Assembly: GCF_031851795.1 (NCBI RefSeq)
Contig: NZ_CP134696.1
Location: 6,758,001 to 6,822,000 of the forward strand
Source of the DNA: Pontibacter sp. G13
GTDB taxonomy: Bacteria > Bacteroidota > Bacteroidia > J057
Direction: 5' to 3'
DNA: 64,000 nt
The stretch's first letter is position 1. The number at the start of each line of letters is the position of its first letter. A model generated the notes under the pieces. It was not told the DNA's origin. It worked only from the letters and a program-made list of their open reading frames with translations, and ran no database searches. A program made the translations under genes and the position numbers. Below, piece by piece: positions 37,729-45,053 of this stretch.

Positions 37729-38523
37729 ATGCCTACCTTTCCCATGTATCAGGTCGATGCGTTTGCAGATCGATTATTTGAAGGGAACCCAGCCGGTGTT
37801 TGTGTTTTGGAAGACTGGCTTCCAGATGCAATTATGCAGGCAATCGCCGGAGAGAACAATCTTGCAGAAACTGCTTTTTTGGTACCAGAAGGAGATCGCT
37901 GGTTGATCCGATGGTTTACGCCAACGGTTGAGGTAGATTTATGTGGCCACGCTACGTTGGCGTCAGGACATGCATTGATGGAGTCAGGACTGGGAAAGGA
38001 TCGGGTCAATTTTCTCTCTCCGAGAAGCGGACCCTTATCTGTGGAAAAGCGAGGTGAACGAATCTATCTGAATTTTCCCTGCGATGAAGTTCATGAAACG
38101 ACTCCGCCAGAGGAACTCACAGAAGCGATTGGGGTGAGTTCTATGGCTGTCTTTCAAGGCAAAACTGATTTGCTCGTGCTGGTGGATTCCGAGGAAACCT
38201 TGGCCAATATCAAACCAAACATGGAGGTCATCTCCCGATTGGCTGCCCGTGGGGTAATCGTTTCTGCTCCGGGAAGATCTCACGATTTCGTTTCCCGATT
38301 TTTTGCTCCTCAGGCCGGGGTTCCCGAAGATCCAGTGACGGGTTCTGCCCATACGACCCTGACGCCTGTCTGGTCAGAAAGACTTGGGAAGAAAGATCTC
38401 CAGGCGCGCCAGATCTCCCCACGTGGAGGCAATCTACATTGTAAATGGTTGGATAATGGCCGCGTGGAGATCGGAGGAAAGGCCATTACCTTCTTTCAGA
38501 CGACCATTTCGCTACCTGATTGA
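37729..38523 (+). CDS. PhzF-family isomerase
   Basis: 264 residues from ATG 37729; the frame reaches back to 37648 but homologues start at MxxxxYQVDAF. MYQVDAFADRLFEGNPAGVC, NNLAETAF (catalytic Glu), RWFTPTVEVDLCGHATLASGH and GVPEDPVTGSAHTTLTPVW are the PhzF core. Usually an isomerase or related enzyme of unknown substrate; not evidence of phenazine synthesis. Confidence 0.93.
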   Translation: MPTFPMYQVDAFADRLFEGNPAGVCVLEDWLPDAIMQAIAGENNLAETAFLVPEGDRWLIRWFTPTVEVDLCGHATLASGHALMESGLGKDRVNFLSPRSGPLSVEKRGERIYLNFPCDEVHETTPPEELTEAIGVSSMAVFQGKTDLLVLVDSEETLANIKPNMEVISRLAARGVIVSAPGRSHDFVSRFFAPQAGVPEDPVTGSAHTTLTPVWSERLGKKDLQARQISPRGGNLHCKWLDNGRVEIGGKAITFFQTTISLPD

Positions 38524-38554
38524 TCCTAGAACTGGTCAGGAATTTCCCTGCACG

Positions 38555-38587
38555 TTCATCCTATGCCAAATAAGATCCGTACCTTTG
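38555..38587 (+). promoter_or_regulatory. Candidate promoter of the lipoprotein-SCO-cytochrome c operon
   Basis: TTC (38555-38557), 22 bases, then TACCTTTG (38580-38587), a good match to the Bacteroidota TAnnTTTG element, 16 bases before the ATG at 38604. Confidence 0.5.
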
Positions 38588-38603
38588 CGAAAAACCGATA
38601 TCT

Positions 38604-39029
38604 ATGAATCGCTTCAAGACATATTTGGGAGTTTTCCTGTTGGGAGCTTCCGTGTTGGTCGGCTGCGAATCCGGCCCTTCTGTTGCAGATAAAAGAGCCG
38701 AAGTGATGGCCATCCATGATGAGGTTATGCCCAAAATGGATGATATCCACAAATTGACCAAGGAATTGGACTCGATGCGCGAATCGCTTTCAGCGAGTGC
38801 CGAGGGCGTAGATTCCGTGGCTTTGGGAGAAATTGCCGATCTGAAAACCCAGCTGAAATCCGCGGACGATGCCATGATGGATTGGATGCACAAGTTTGAT
38901 GCTTCCAAATTGACGGGAGATAAGGCTACTGCTTTGGAATACCTAGATAGCGAGATGGTATCTGTCCAAGCTGTCAAGGTTGAAATGCTGAAAGCAATCG
39001 AGGACGCAAAAGCGTATTTGGCAAAATGA
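38604..39029 (+). CDS. Hypothetical helical lipoprotein
   Basis: 141 residues. Lipobox signal (LGVFLLGASVLVGCE). The mature part is predicted all helical, with a heptad-like pattern (RAEVMAIHDEVMPKMDDIHKLTKELDSM and AEIADLKTQLKSADDAMMDWM). First gene of an operon with SCO and cytochrome c; its stop overlaps the SCO start by 4 bases (ATGA). Similar small lipoproteins sit before SCO genes in other Bacteroidota, but the role is unknown. Confidence 0.8.
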   Translation: MNRFKTYLGVFLLGASVLVGCESGPSVADKRAEVMAIHDEVMPKMDDIHKLTKELDSMRESLSASAEGVDSVALGEIADLKTQLKSADDAMMDWMHKFDASKLTGDKATALEYLDSEMVSVQAVKVEMLKAIEDAKAYLAK

Positions 39030-39658
39030 GAATTCAAGGTTTAGGAAAGCTCGGACTTGCCACGCTGCTCATGGCATTCATGGCGAGCTGCGCAGCTCAG
39101 AAAAACGAGAAGCTGCCTATTCTCGGGATGAGGGACGTGCAGGGAACGGATACGTTGTACCACACTATTCCAGATTTCTCTTTTGTAGATCAGGATAGCC
39201 AAGTGGTGAACCAGGAAACTGTAGCTGAGAAGATCTATGTGGTAGACTTCTTTTTCACTAGTTGCCCCTCCATCTGTCCTAAGATGAGCCAACAGATGCT
39301 CAGGCTTCACGATGAATTCAAGGATGAGGATCGAGTGGTTTTGATTTCGCACTCGATCGATCCAGCATACGATGATGTCAAAGTACTGAATGAGTATGCC
39401 ACCGCTTTGGGGGTAGATTCCAAGAAATGGCATCTGGTAACCGGAGAAAAGGATTCTATCTACCACATGGCCACGCAGTATATGATCAGTGCCGCCGAAG
39501 ACGAAAATGCTCCGGGAGGCTTTATTCATAGTGGTGCGTTCATGTTGGTCGATACCAACAGACACATCCGCGCATACTTCGATGGGACCAAGCCTGAACA
39601 GGTAGACGAACTCATGGATGCAATCAGATCCTTGTTGAATGAGCAATTCCAAAACTAA
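39026..39658 (+). CDS. SCO1/SenC-family copper protein
   Basis: 210 residues with a lipoprotein-type signal (LATLLMAFMASCAAQ). Thioredoxin-like fold with VVDFFFTSCPSICPKMSQQM, the CxxxC copper site, and the His ligand in GGFIHSGAFMLVD. Likely helps assemble the CuA centre of cytochrome oxidase. Middle gene of a three-gene operon. Confidence 0.92.
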   Translation: MRIQGLGKLGLATLLMAFMASCAAQKNEKLPILGMRDVQGTDTLYHTIPDFSFVDQDSQVVNQETVAEKIYVVDFFFTSCPSICPKMSQQMLRLHDEFKDEDRVVLISHSIDPAYDDVKVLNEYATALGVDSKKWHLVTGEKDSIYHMATQYMISAAEDENAPGGFIHSGAFMLVDTNRHIRAYFDGTKPEQVDELMDAIRSLLNEQFQN

Positions 39659-40055
39659 TTTCGGGACCATCCTTAAATTTGGTTGGCCAGTGTTATTGAT
39701 CGCGGCGCTTGGCCTGATCAAATGGTCCATGGATCAATCCGAGGGTGGGGCAGGAGCCAAGGTTTATGCTGCAAGATGTGCCAATTGTCACATGGAATCT
39801 GGGCAAGGGTTGGGAAAGATGATCCCTTCCATGGTCCAATCCCCAGCGGTATTGAATGGCCAAGGCAATCTTGCCTGCTTGATCCGAAATGGAATCGCTA
39901 AAGATACCGCCAAAGTTGGGCCCGGTATGCCCGGATTCGAGTTGTCTCCGTCAGAGTTGGTCGCTGTGATCAACTACATGAAAAATGCCTGGGGCAATCA
40001 AGGAGGTGAGGTCACCTTTGCCGAAGTAGATAAAGCTCTGGAAGGATGTCCTTGA
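39639..40055 (+). CDS. Membrane-anchored cytochrome c
   Basis: 138 residues; an N-terminal transmembrane anchor (FGWPVLLIAALGLIKW), then the haem site CANCH at ~47-51 and axial Met in GPGMPGFEL. Class I cytochrome c fold. It overlaps the end of SCO by 20 bases. Probable electron carrier of the respiratory chain. Confidence 0.9.
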   Translation: MSNSKTNFGTILKFGWPVLLIAALGLIKWSMDQSEGGAGAKVYAARCANCHMESGQGLGKMIPSMVQSPAVLNGQGNLACLIRNGIAKDTAKVGPGMPGFELSPSELVAVINYMKNAWGNQGGEVTFAEVDKALEGCP

Positions 40056-40108
40056 CGTGATTTCCTGAGTGCCCTTGAAGCTGTTTAAAGCTTCTTTGCA
40101 AAAATCCC

Positions 40109-40143
40109 AAAGGCCTTCATCTTCATGAGGGTCTTTCTTTTTG
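40109..40143 (+). terminator. Possible terminator after the cytochrome c gene
   Basis: AAAGGCCTTCAT (40109-40120) pairs with ATGAGGGTCTTT (40125-40136) with two non-Watson-Crick positions; followed by CTTTTTG. Confidence 0.45.
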
Positions 40144-40592
40144 CTTAACCCTCCTCGGCTTATCGAAGCGCTATCCAATGCACGTCCCCGTAGGTTCAGA
40201 GACTCTAGTGTATTCTCCCAAGCTTCCCCTTGAGTATTTAATCGCTGAAACCTAGCTCCGATCCCGCTTGAAAAGTGCTGCCTTTCCTTAAATAGGACAA
40301 TCCTCTTGCGCTAGTACAGGCATTTCTTTGCTTCAAAGTCCTTCTTTCCTGTGCGCTCCCAGAAGGTTGGTTGATCGCCGAAAGGAAGATTCTCTGTAGG
40401 AACCTGTGAACCTAAAACGACTGACCAATGAAGCTTCAAGCGCTTCTGGACCTGTACCTCTGACTGAAGGTGGGCTTGAAGTTATTGCTAATGCTTATCC
40501 CCCTCAATCCTCTGTCTACTTTAGGATAGAAAAACGGGACCAAAGGCAAATGAACATGCCATCATCTGCCTCGGCCCCTCTTGGTACATGGG
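40144..40592. other. Non-coding stretch left of the island
   Basis: About 450 bases with no gene, RNA or repeat I can support. A 64-codon frame at 40406-40600 has no recognisable features and runs into the ssb end. This is the left junction of the accessory island. Confidence 0.4.
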
Positions 40593-40922
40593 TTACTTAG
40601 CGGGGTCAAGCAACAATAACTCTTTGGCGATAATCTGAGTGAGGGTCCTTGGCTGGCTATGTTCATCTTCCCAGCGGTGGTATCTCAGTTCGCCAGTCAC
40701 TCCGACTTTGCTTCCTTTTCTGAGCTTTTGATCGGCTTTGTCCGCGAGCGGGCCCCATGCGACGATCTGGTGCCACTGGGTCGAAGATTGCCATTCCCCT
40801 GACTTATCGCGAAAGTTCTGTGAGGTTGCTACAGAGAATTTCGCCTGTTTTGAGCCGCTATCAAAGGTTTTGAGTTTCGGGTCCTGACCCAAGTGTCCAA
40901 TCAGTTGAACTTGATTTTTCAT
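40593..40922 (-). CDS. ssb: Short single-stranded DNA-binding protein
   Basis: 109 residues from ATG 40922 (an upstream frame to 40982 has no support). OB-fold: VQLIGHLGQDPKLKTFDSGSKQAKFSVATSQNFRDKSGEWQSSTQWHQIVAWGPLADKADQKLRKGSKVGVTGELRYHRWE. It ends ELLLLDPAK, so the acidic C-terminal tip (DDDIPF-like) that recruits partners in housekeeping SSB is missing, as in many short bacterial paralogues. It is divergent from a recombinase operon and shares a palindromic regulatory region with it. Confidence 0.92.
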   Translation of the reverse strand: MKNQVQLIGHLGQDPKLKTFDSGSKQAKFSVATSQNFRDKSGEWQSSTQWHQIVAWGPLADKADQKLRKGSKVGVTGELRYHRWEDEHSQPRTLTQIIAKELLLLDPAK

Positions 40923-41014
40923 AGATACTGTGTTTGTTGAATGATGACCTGCCATCGCAAGCAGGTCGGACGTCTTGAGCAAACCTCGAAATTTGTGTTG
41001 GGATGGCGGCTGAA

Positions 41015-41046
41015 TTAAACGTTTACTTACGTAAATAAACGTTTAA
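41015..41046. promoter_or_regulatory. 32-bp near-perfect palindrome between ssb and the recombinase operon
   Basis: Left half TTAAACGTTTACTTAC, right half GTAAATAAACGTTTAA: symmetric at all but one base pair. It contains two AAACGTTT boxes flanking a central TTACGTAA. It ends 15 bases before the ATG of the zinc-ribbon gene and lies 92 bases upstream of the ssb start, so a dimeric regulator bound here could control both directions. Confidence 0.7.
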
Positions 41047-41060
41047 CGAAACTGCGATTT

Positions 41061-41429
41061 ATGGCTATTCCAAAAAAACGAAACTGTGAAGAGTGTCAAA
41101 AACCTCTTAAAGGAAGAGCTGATCAGCGATTTTGCTCGGCTGATTGCCGTTCCACTTATTATAATCGTGTGAATCGGCGTCTGCTACGCTTGAGATCAAA
41201 GATTCACCGAGACCTCAAAAGAAATCGGGATATTCTCCATGAACTGGCCCCTTCAGGAAAGCGGAAAGTCAAACGAGAAATGCTCCAACGGGCAGGATTC
41301 GATTGGCATTTCCACACCCACCGGATTCCCACCAGAGGAGATCGGGCTTATCAGTTTTGCTATGATTACGGCGTATTGGAACTAGGGGAGGGGATGTGTC
41401 TGATTGTACAAAACAAGATTTCGGCATGA
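41061..41429 (+). CDS. Small zinc-ribbon protein, first gene of the recombinase operon
   Basis: 122 residues. CEECQKPL...RFCSADCRSTYYNR forms a CxxC...CxxxC zinc site at ~9-31, followed by a basic helix (RRLLRLRSKIHRDLKRNRDIL) and a small alpha/beta tail. This type of protein is common in Bacteroidota and is uncharacterised. Its stop overlaps the recombinase ATG (ATGA), indicating co-translation. Possible DNA-binding regulator or accessory factor. Confidence 0.75.
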   Translation: MAIPKKRNCEECQKPLKGRADQRFCSADCRSTYYNRVNRRLLRLRSKIHRDLKRNRDILHELAPSGKRKVKREMLQRAGFDWHFHTHRIPTRGDRAYQFCYDYGVLELGEGMCLIVQNKISA

Positions 41430-42534
41430 GGACGATAGAACTGGCTACCATGGAGCACTGGGAAAAGCCATGTCTGAGCATTTTGCCTAAGTCTGGAGAA
41501 ATGCCTGAAACGCTCAGGAGATGGGGAAAGTTGAGGTACACAGCAGCAAAAAGATGTTGGTACATATTTCGATATTCTGGAGATCTGAGGGAATTGTTGG
41601 ATTTGATTCCAGAAGACATACACGTTCAATTCCGAGGCTTAGCTGCGATAGATGTCAAAGAGATCGAGCGAAGGGCTGTTAGTCCTGTGCATGAGGAGTT
41701 GCTACACTTTATCAAGCATTTAGAGCTACGTCGGTATGCACCTAGTACAGTACAGACTTATCGAGCCTTTTTATTAGGGTTTTTCCAGCATTTTCCGAAT
41801 CAGAACCCAGTTTCCTTGGGGGAAATAGAGGTCAAGCAATATATGACCCATTTGGTGGAAACTCGAAAATTGTCCTATTCTTCTCAAAATCAGGCTGTCA
41901 ATGCGATCAAATACTATTTTGAGCAAATCAAGGGCGATCGACAGCAGAAATATGATCTTCTTCGACCTCGGAAAGCGAAAACTCTTCCGACCGTTTTGAG
42001 CGAGGAAGAAGTCTCGGCGATCCTTTCCGCAATCCCAAATGTCAAGCATAAAACGTTGGTGACTTTGCTTTATGCAGCAGGTCTCAGATCTGGGGAATTG
42101 GTGAGTTTGAAGGTTTGTGATCTCGATTTGGAGCGCAAGCAAATCGTCATCAAAGGGGGAAAGGGAAAAAAGACCGGGTCACCCTTTTAGGCAATCGCAC
42201 GATTCCGCTGGTCAAGCGATATCTGGAGGAATATTTACCTCAAGATTGGTTGTTCCCTGGACTAAATGGCAAGCCTTACAGCAAAACTAGTTTACGGGCG
42301 ATTTTAGGTCGAGCAGTAAAAAAGTCTGGTATTAAGAAGCGCGTAGTTCCGCATACGCTTCGACACAGTTTTGCTACCCATTTGCTAGAACATGGTACCG
42401 ATCTTCGTTACATTCAAGCGTTATTGGGTCATTCATCTTCCAAAACCACTGAAATTTATACCCACGTAACAACACGAGGGTGGGATAAATTGACCAGTCC
42501 AATTGATTTTTTGGATTTGGGGGACAAAACATAG
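41426..42534 (+). CDS. Tyrosine recombinase, two frames joined by a -1 shift at A-AAA-AAG
   Basis: Full product ~369 residues if a -1 shift occurs at 42166-42172; without it, translation stops at TAG 42188-42190 after ~254 residues. An N-terminal extension of ~100 residues precedes a SAM-like core-binding domain ([29 protein letters not shown]) and the catalytic domain: Arg I in [14 protein letters not shown], beta-hairpin Lys in [10 protein letters not shown] (spanning the shift), [27 protein letters not shown] with the Tyr nucleophile. All catalytic residues are present only in the joined product; the zero-frame product lacks HxxR, His and Tyr. Between boxes I and II the text runs directly from [17 protein letters not shown] to [19 protein letters not shown], with no room for the ~35-residue insertion of IntI integrases. 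Alternatively a recent frameshift pseudogene. Confidence 0.85.
42155..42172 (+). other. Candidate -1 programmed frameshift site in the recombinase gene
   Basis: Zero-frame codons GGA AAA AAG ACC contain the heptamer A-AAA-AAG (42166-42172). Slippage by -1 makes the next codon GAC and gives [11 protein letters not shown], exactly the conserved recombinase motif. A Shine-Dalgarno-like GGGGGA lies at 42155-42160, a feature known to stimulate -1 shifting in dnaX and IS elements. I do not see a strong downstream hairpin. Confidence 0.6.
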
Positions 42535-42587
42535 TTTGTATATTGGGAATTATAAGGCGTAATATTGCGCATACACTCTAGTTGCGG
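42535..42587 (+). other. Candidate primary attachment site (attI-like)
   Basis: The 46 bases between the recombinase stop and the first GTT core (42581) occupy the position expected for attI. The segment is AT-rich with TATTGGGAATTATAAGGCG near its start and ends in CTCTAGTTGCGG. No clear direct-repeat arm structure is seen. Confidence 0.35.
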
Positions 42588-42779
42588 ACCTACTGCCGGG
42601 CTGCCTCGCAAGCTCAGCGCGAGATCTTCCTTTCATCCATATTGTTCGTTGGCCGATTGGCCGTCTATGGTCCGCAACAACGTGCAAGGGCCATGATGGT
42701 GGTCTTCCTCCAAGTTGGTTTGTAGATGCGGAATTTTTCCCTTCCGTGAAATATTGTTAATTTGGCCCCCGCACAGACC
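42581..42779 (+). repeat. ORF-less cassette a (199 bp, tandem copy 1)
   Basis: Starts GTTGCGGACC and carries GGTCCGCAAC (42669-42678) as its own R'' box. There is no open reading frame of note. More than 90% identical by eye to the next unit, differing mainly around 42713-42730. Confidence 0.75.
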
Positions 42780-42786
42780 GTTGCGG
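42669..42786 (+). other. attC-like site of cassette a
   Basis: R'' GGTCCGCAAC; inner arm GTGCAAGGGCCA (42682-42693) pairs with TGGCCCCCGCAC (42763-42774) except for a central AA/CC bulge; 3' core GTTGCGG at 42780. Confidence 0.75.
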
Positions 42787-42979
42787 ACCTACTTCCGGGC
42801 TGCCTCGCAAGCTCAGCGCGAGATCTTCCTGTTCATCCATATTGTTCGTTGGCCGATTGGCCGTCTATGGTCCGCAACAACGTGCAAGGGCCATGATGGT
42901 GGGCTTCCTCTTGATTGGTTAGGGGATTTGGAATTTTTCCCTTCCGTGAAATATTGTTAATTTGGCCCCCGCACAGACC
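42780..42979 (+). repeat. ORF-less cassette b (200 bp, tandem copy 2)
   Basis: Same organisation as copy 1, beginning GTTGCGGACC with R'' GGTCCGCAAC at 42869-42878. Ends CAGACC just before the GTTAGCATTA core of the first gene-bearing cassette. Confidence 0.75.
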
Positions 42980-42986
42980 GTTAGCA
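42869..42986 (+). other. attC-like site of cassette b
   Basis: Same arms as site a at 42882-42893 and 42963-42974; 3' core is GTTAGCA at 42980. Confidence 0.75.
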
Positions 42987-42998
42987 TTAATTAAAATC

Positions 42999-43412
42999 AT
43001 GACTGAACTAATCAAGACAGGGAAAAAGAGAACTATATTAATATCTATCAGTATTCTACTTGTTTCTCTTCACACTATTTATTTTTATCATGCAGTAAGG
43101 CCTGATATAGAAATTAAAAAGTTGATTCAACAAGGAATTAGATTTCTATTGACGATAGGACTATTGGTTCTTGTTTATAAAGGAAAAAATTGGGCGAAAA
43201 TTGTTTCAATTGTCCTGTTTTCTTTTGCATTATTAGGCGCATTGGTTGGGCTGTTTACAGTTGGGAATGTGTCAGTAATAAATAAGTTACCATTGATAGT
43301 AATGATAATTGTTTATTCAATGGCTATCTATCACTTTGGTGTTTCGGAAAGTTTTAAAGCCTTTTTTGAAAATAAGAATGGTACAAGTCATGATTTTCAC
43401 GTTGAAGAATAA
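42999..43412 (+). CDS. Cassette 1: small membrane protein
   Basis: 137 residues from ATG 42999, 19 bases inside the cassette start (the frame runs back into the ORF-less unit, so this ATG fits the cassette). About four transmembrane helices: ILISISILLVSLHTIYFY, FLLTIGLLVLVY, IVSIVLFSFALLGALVGLF, LPLIVMIIVYSMAIYHF. No family recognised. AT-rich codon use compared with chromosomal genes outside the island. Confidence 0.75.
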   Translation: MTELIKTGKKRTILISISILLVSLHTIYFYHAVRPDIEIKKLIQQGIRFLLTIGLLVLVYKGKNWAKIVSIVLFSFALLGALVGLFTVGNVSVINKLPLIVMIIVYSMAIYHFGVSESFKAFFENKNGTSHDFHVEE

Positions 43413-43415
43413 AAA

Positions 43416-43470
43416 TAATGCTAACAAAACCTAAACTGCATTAAAACGCAGCTTAGCCAAAACGTTATGT
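43416..43470 (+). other. attC-like site of cassette 1
   Basis: R'' TAATGCTAAC (43416-43425) is the reverse complement of the cassette start GTTAGCATTA. CTAAACTGC (43431-43439) pairs with GCAGCTTAG (43448-43456) with one extra-helical base. Short, 55 bases; 3' core GTTATGT at 43464. Confidence 0.85.
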
Positions 43471-43488
43471 GCAAGCTGAAAAAACAGT

Positions 43489-43758
43489 ATGGAATTAAAA
43501 GAATTTATTACGAAGACCCTAACGGAAATCAAAGACGGAATAAAAGAGGCGAGTGAAAAAGGAGTTGAAGTTTCTGATACAACCTCTAAAAATGTTGAAT
43601 TTGATATTTCTGTAACGACATATTCAGCTGACGAATCAAAAATTGGCGCAGGGATTTTTGTTACTGGAATAGGACTCGGAGCAAACACTAAAGAAATGAA
43701 TAATAATTCCGCAGTAAGCAGGATTAAATTTACTCTTCCACTTTTTATAGGCAAATAA
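43489..43758 (+). CDS. Cassette 2, gene 1: trypco2-like small protein
   Basis: 89 residues. MELKEFITKTLTEIKDGIKEA helix followed by VEFDISVTTYS and a Gly-rich turn IGAGIFVTGIGLGANTKE, ending VSRIKFTLPLFIG. This layout resembles the trypsin-co-occurring domain (trypco2) family of small proteins; similarity is by eye. Its stop overlaps the start of the next gene (TAATG), so the two are coupled. Confidence 0.6.
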   Translation: MELKEFITKTLTEIKDGIKEASEKGVEVSDTTSKNVEFDISVTTYSADESKIGAGIFVTGIGLGANTKEMNNNSAVSRIKFTLPLFIGK

Positions 43759-44102
43759 TGACTAAAAAATTGGATTTCATAGCTGAATTGAAATATAGAA
43801 CGACTGAACAAGGTGGACGGAAAACACCAGTGAACTCTGGTTATCGACCACAATTGAAATTTGATTTTACAGAAATGCAGACTTCTGGACATCAATTTTT
43901 CATTGGAACAAATTCTGTAAAGCCTGGAGAATCTGTGTTAGCTCAAATCGGAATGGATTCTACTCATTTTTATGAAAATAAATTAGAAGTCGGAATGGAA
44001 TTTGAATTTCGAGAAGGAGCAACAATTATCGGAATTGGAAAAATAATTGAAATACTAAATAAATCGCTGGAAAAGAAAAAGCCAGCACATAACAATGTAT
44101 AA
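43758..44102 (+). CDS. Cassette 2, gene 2: free-standing EF-Tu domain III-like protein
   Basis: 114 residues. ELKYRTTEQGGRKTPVNSGYRPQLKFD, VKPGESVLAQIGM and LEVGMEFEFREGATIIGIGKIIEI align with the last beta-barrel of EF-Tu (GGRHTPF..NYRPQFYF, VMPGDNV, LRFAIREGGRTVGAGVV). There is no GTPase domain. The stop codon lies inside the attC arm. May mimic or bind a translation-factor partner; role unknown. Confidence 0.68.
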   Translation: MTKKLDFIAELKYRTTEQGGRKTPVNSGYRPQLKFDFTEMQTSGHQFFIGTNSVKPGESVLAQIGMDSTHFYENKLEVGMEFEFREGATIIGIGKIIEILNKSLEKKKPAHNNV

Positions 44103-44219
44103 CCGCAATTACGGCGGATTCGACTACGTCCGAATCCACTCGGAATTGCTAATGTCTGTGCTAAACCGAAAATTAACGCATATTAACCCGTAACTGACGG
44201 TTATACGAGACCGTTCTCA
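44086..44219 (+). other. attC-like site of cassette 2
   Basis: R'' GCACATAAC is the reverse complement of cassette start GTTATGTGC (43464). GTATAACCG (44098-44106) pairs perfectly with CGGTTATAC (44198-44206), extended by TTACGG/CCGTAA. 3' core GTTCTCA at 44213, preceded by GAGACC, the ending also seen in flavobacterial attC sites. Confidence 0.88.
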
Positions 44220-44228
44220 TCAATTAAA

Positions 44229-44969
44229 ATGAAAAGAAGAATCCAGACATATGGAAAAAATGGAGTTCTGGAAATAGTCGGCAATCCTCAGGAAACCATT
44301 TTGTATTTAAAAAGTAGGCCGATTCAGTATTCTTGGTACGCAGAAGTCGGATCAACATGGAGGTTCCATATAGCTCAAGGTTTAAAAAAGCAAGTTGTTC
44401 GGCTATATAGCAGGATTGAAGAAACCCTACAGAGAGGAATTGGCAATGAGGGAGATTTTTTGGCAATTACTGAATACTTTAATCAATTTTTGTGCTATGG
44501 AACCTACGAATTTGGGTACTATGAATTGTGCGAGGATTTAACATGGGTTGATGTTCCCGAAAGTGAAGAGTATGAGAGTTATGATTATTACGGAGGGTCC
44601 GTAGGGATTTCTCCAACTCAGAATTTCATAGATGACAAGATTGTAGAAAATTACAAGGAACAAATATTAAGAGGTTCAAGACCAGTTTTGGTTCTGCTTC
44701 ACGTTGAAAACTCCTGGATGTTCTACATTTTGGACGGACATCATAAATTTCTTGCTTATCGTAGGGCGAAAGTTAAGCCCCATGCTATCATAATTACGAA
44801 GGTTGGCAATGAATACAGATCTATCTCGAACACTCTTGAATTAGCTGGAAAAATGGGCTGCACAAAACAAGGGTACCTTAATTGGATGAGTAAAGAGAAG
44901 AAGAATCTGGAGTACTACAAAAACCAAACCTTAGACCTGGAAGTGGAATTTAAAAGAATTGAAAACTGA
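44229..44969 (+). CDS. Cassette 3: ParB/Srx-like domain protein
   Basis: 246 residues. The clearest feature is MFYILDGHHKFLAYRRAKVKPHAIII at ~165-190, like the D-G-H-H-R motif of ParB/sulfiredoxin-fold proteins. N-terminal half is rich in aromatic and acidic residues (CEDLTWVDVPESEEYESYDYYGG). Function unknown; could be nuclease-like or NTP-using. The TGA overlaps the R'' box. Confidence 0.65.
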   Translation: MKRRIQTYGKNGVLEIVGNPQETILYLKSRPIQYSWYAEVGSTWRFHIAQGLKKQVVRLYSRIEETLQRGIGNEGDFLAITEYFNQFLCYGTYEFGYYELCEDLTWVDVPESEEYESYDYYGGSVGISPTQNFIDDKIVENYKEQILRGSRPVLVLLHVENSWMFYILDGHHKFLAYRRAKVKPHAIIITKVGNEYRSISNTLELAGKMGCTKQGYLNWMSKEKKNLEYYKNQTLDLEVEFKRIEN

Positions 44970-45036
44970 TGAGAACAACGGGTATAGGCCATAGCCGCCT
45001 GACGGCTTGCTCCGGCCCATACCCTAACCGTTGGCA
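44968..45036 (+). other. attC-like site of cassette 3
   Basis: R'' GATGAGAAC is the reverse complement of GTTCTCATC (44213). GGGTATAGGCC (44980-44990) pairs with GGCCCATACCC (45014-45024) with one mismatch. 69 bases, the classic short attC size; 3' core GTTGGCA at 45030. Confidence 0.9.
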
Positions 45037-45053
45037 TGCATTAGAAAAAAGAA

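Noticed and set aside
40406-40600. A 64-codon frame left of ssb
   Set aside because: No start signal, no similarity pattern, runs into the ssb end; more likely chance.
41426-42534. Calling the recombinase a canonical integron integrase (intI)
   Set aside because: The IntI-specific insertion between catalytic boxes is absent, and the protein has an extra N-terminal region, so it is named only as a tyrosine recombinase.
42581-42979. CRISPR array or insertion sequence in the 200-bp tandem repeats
   Set aside because: Only two units, no short repeat-spacer spacing, no transposase, and the boundaries are explained by attC-type cores.
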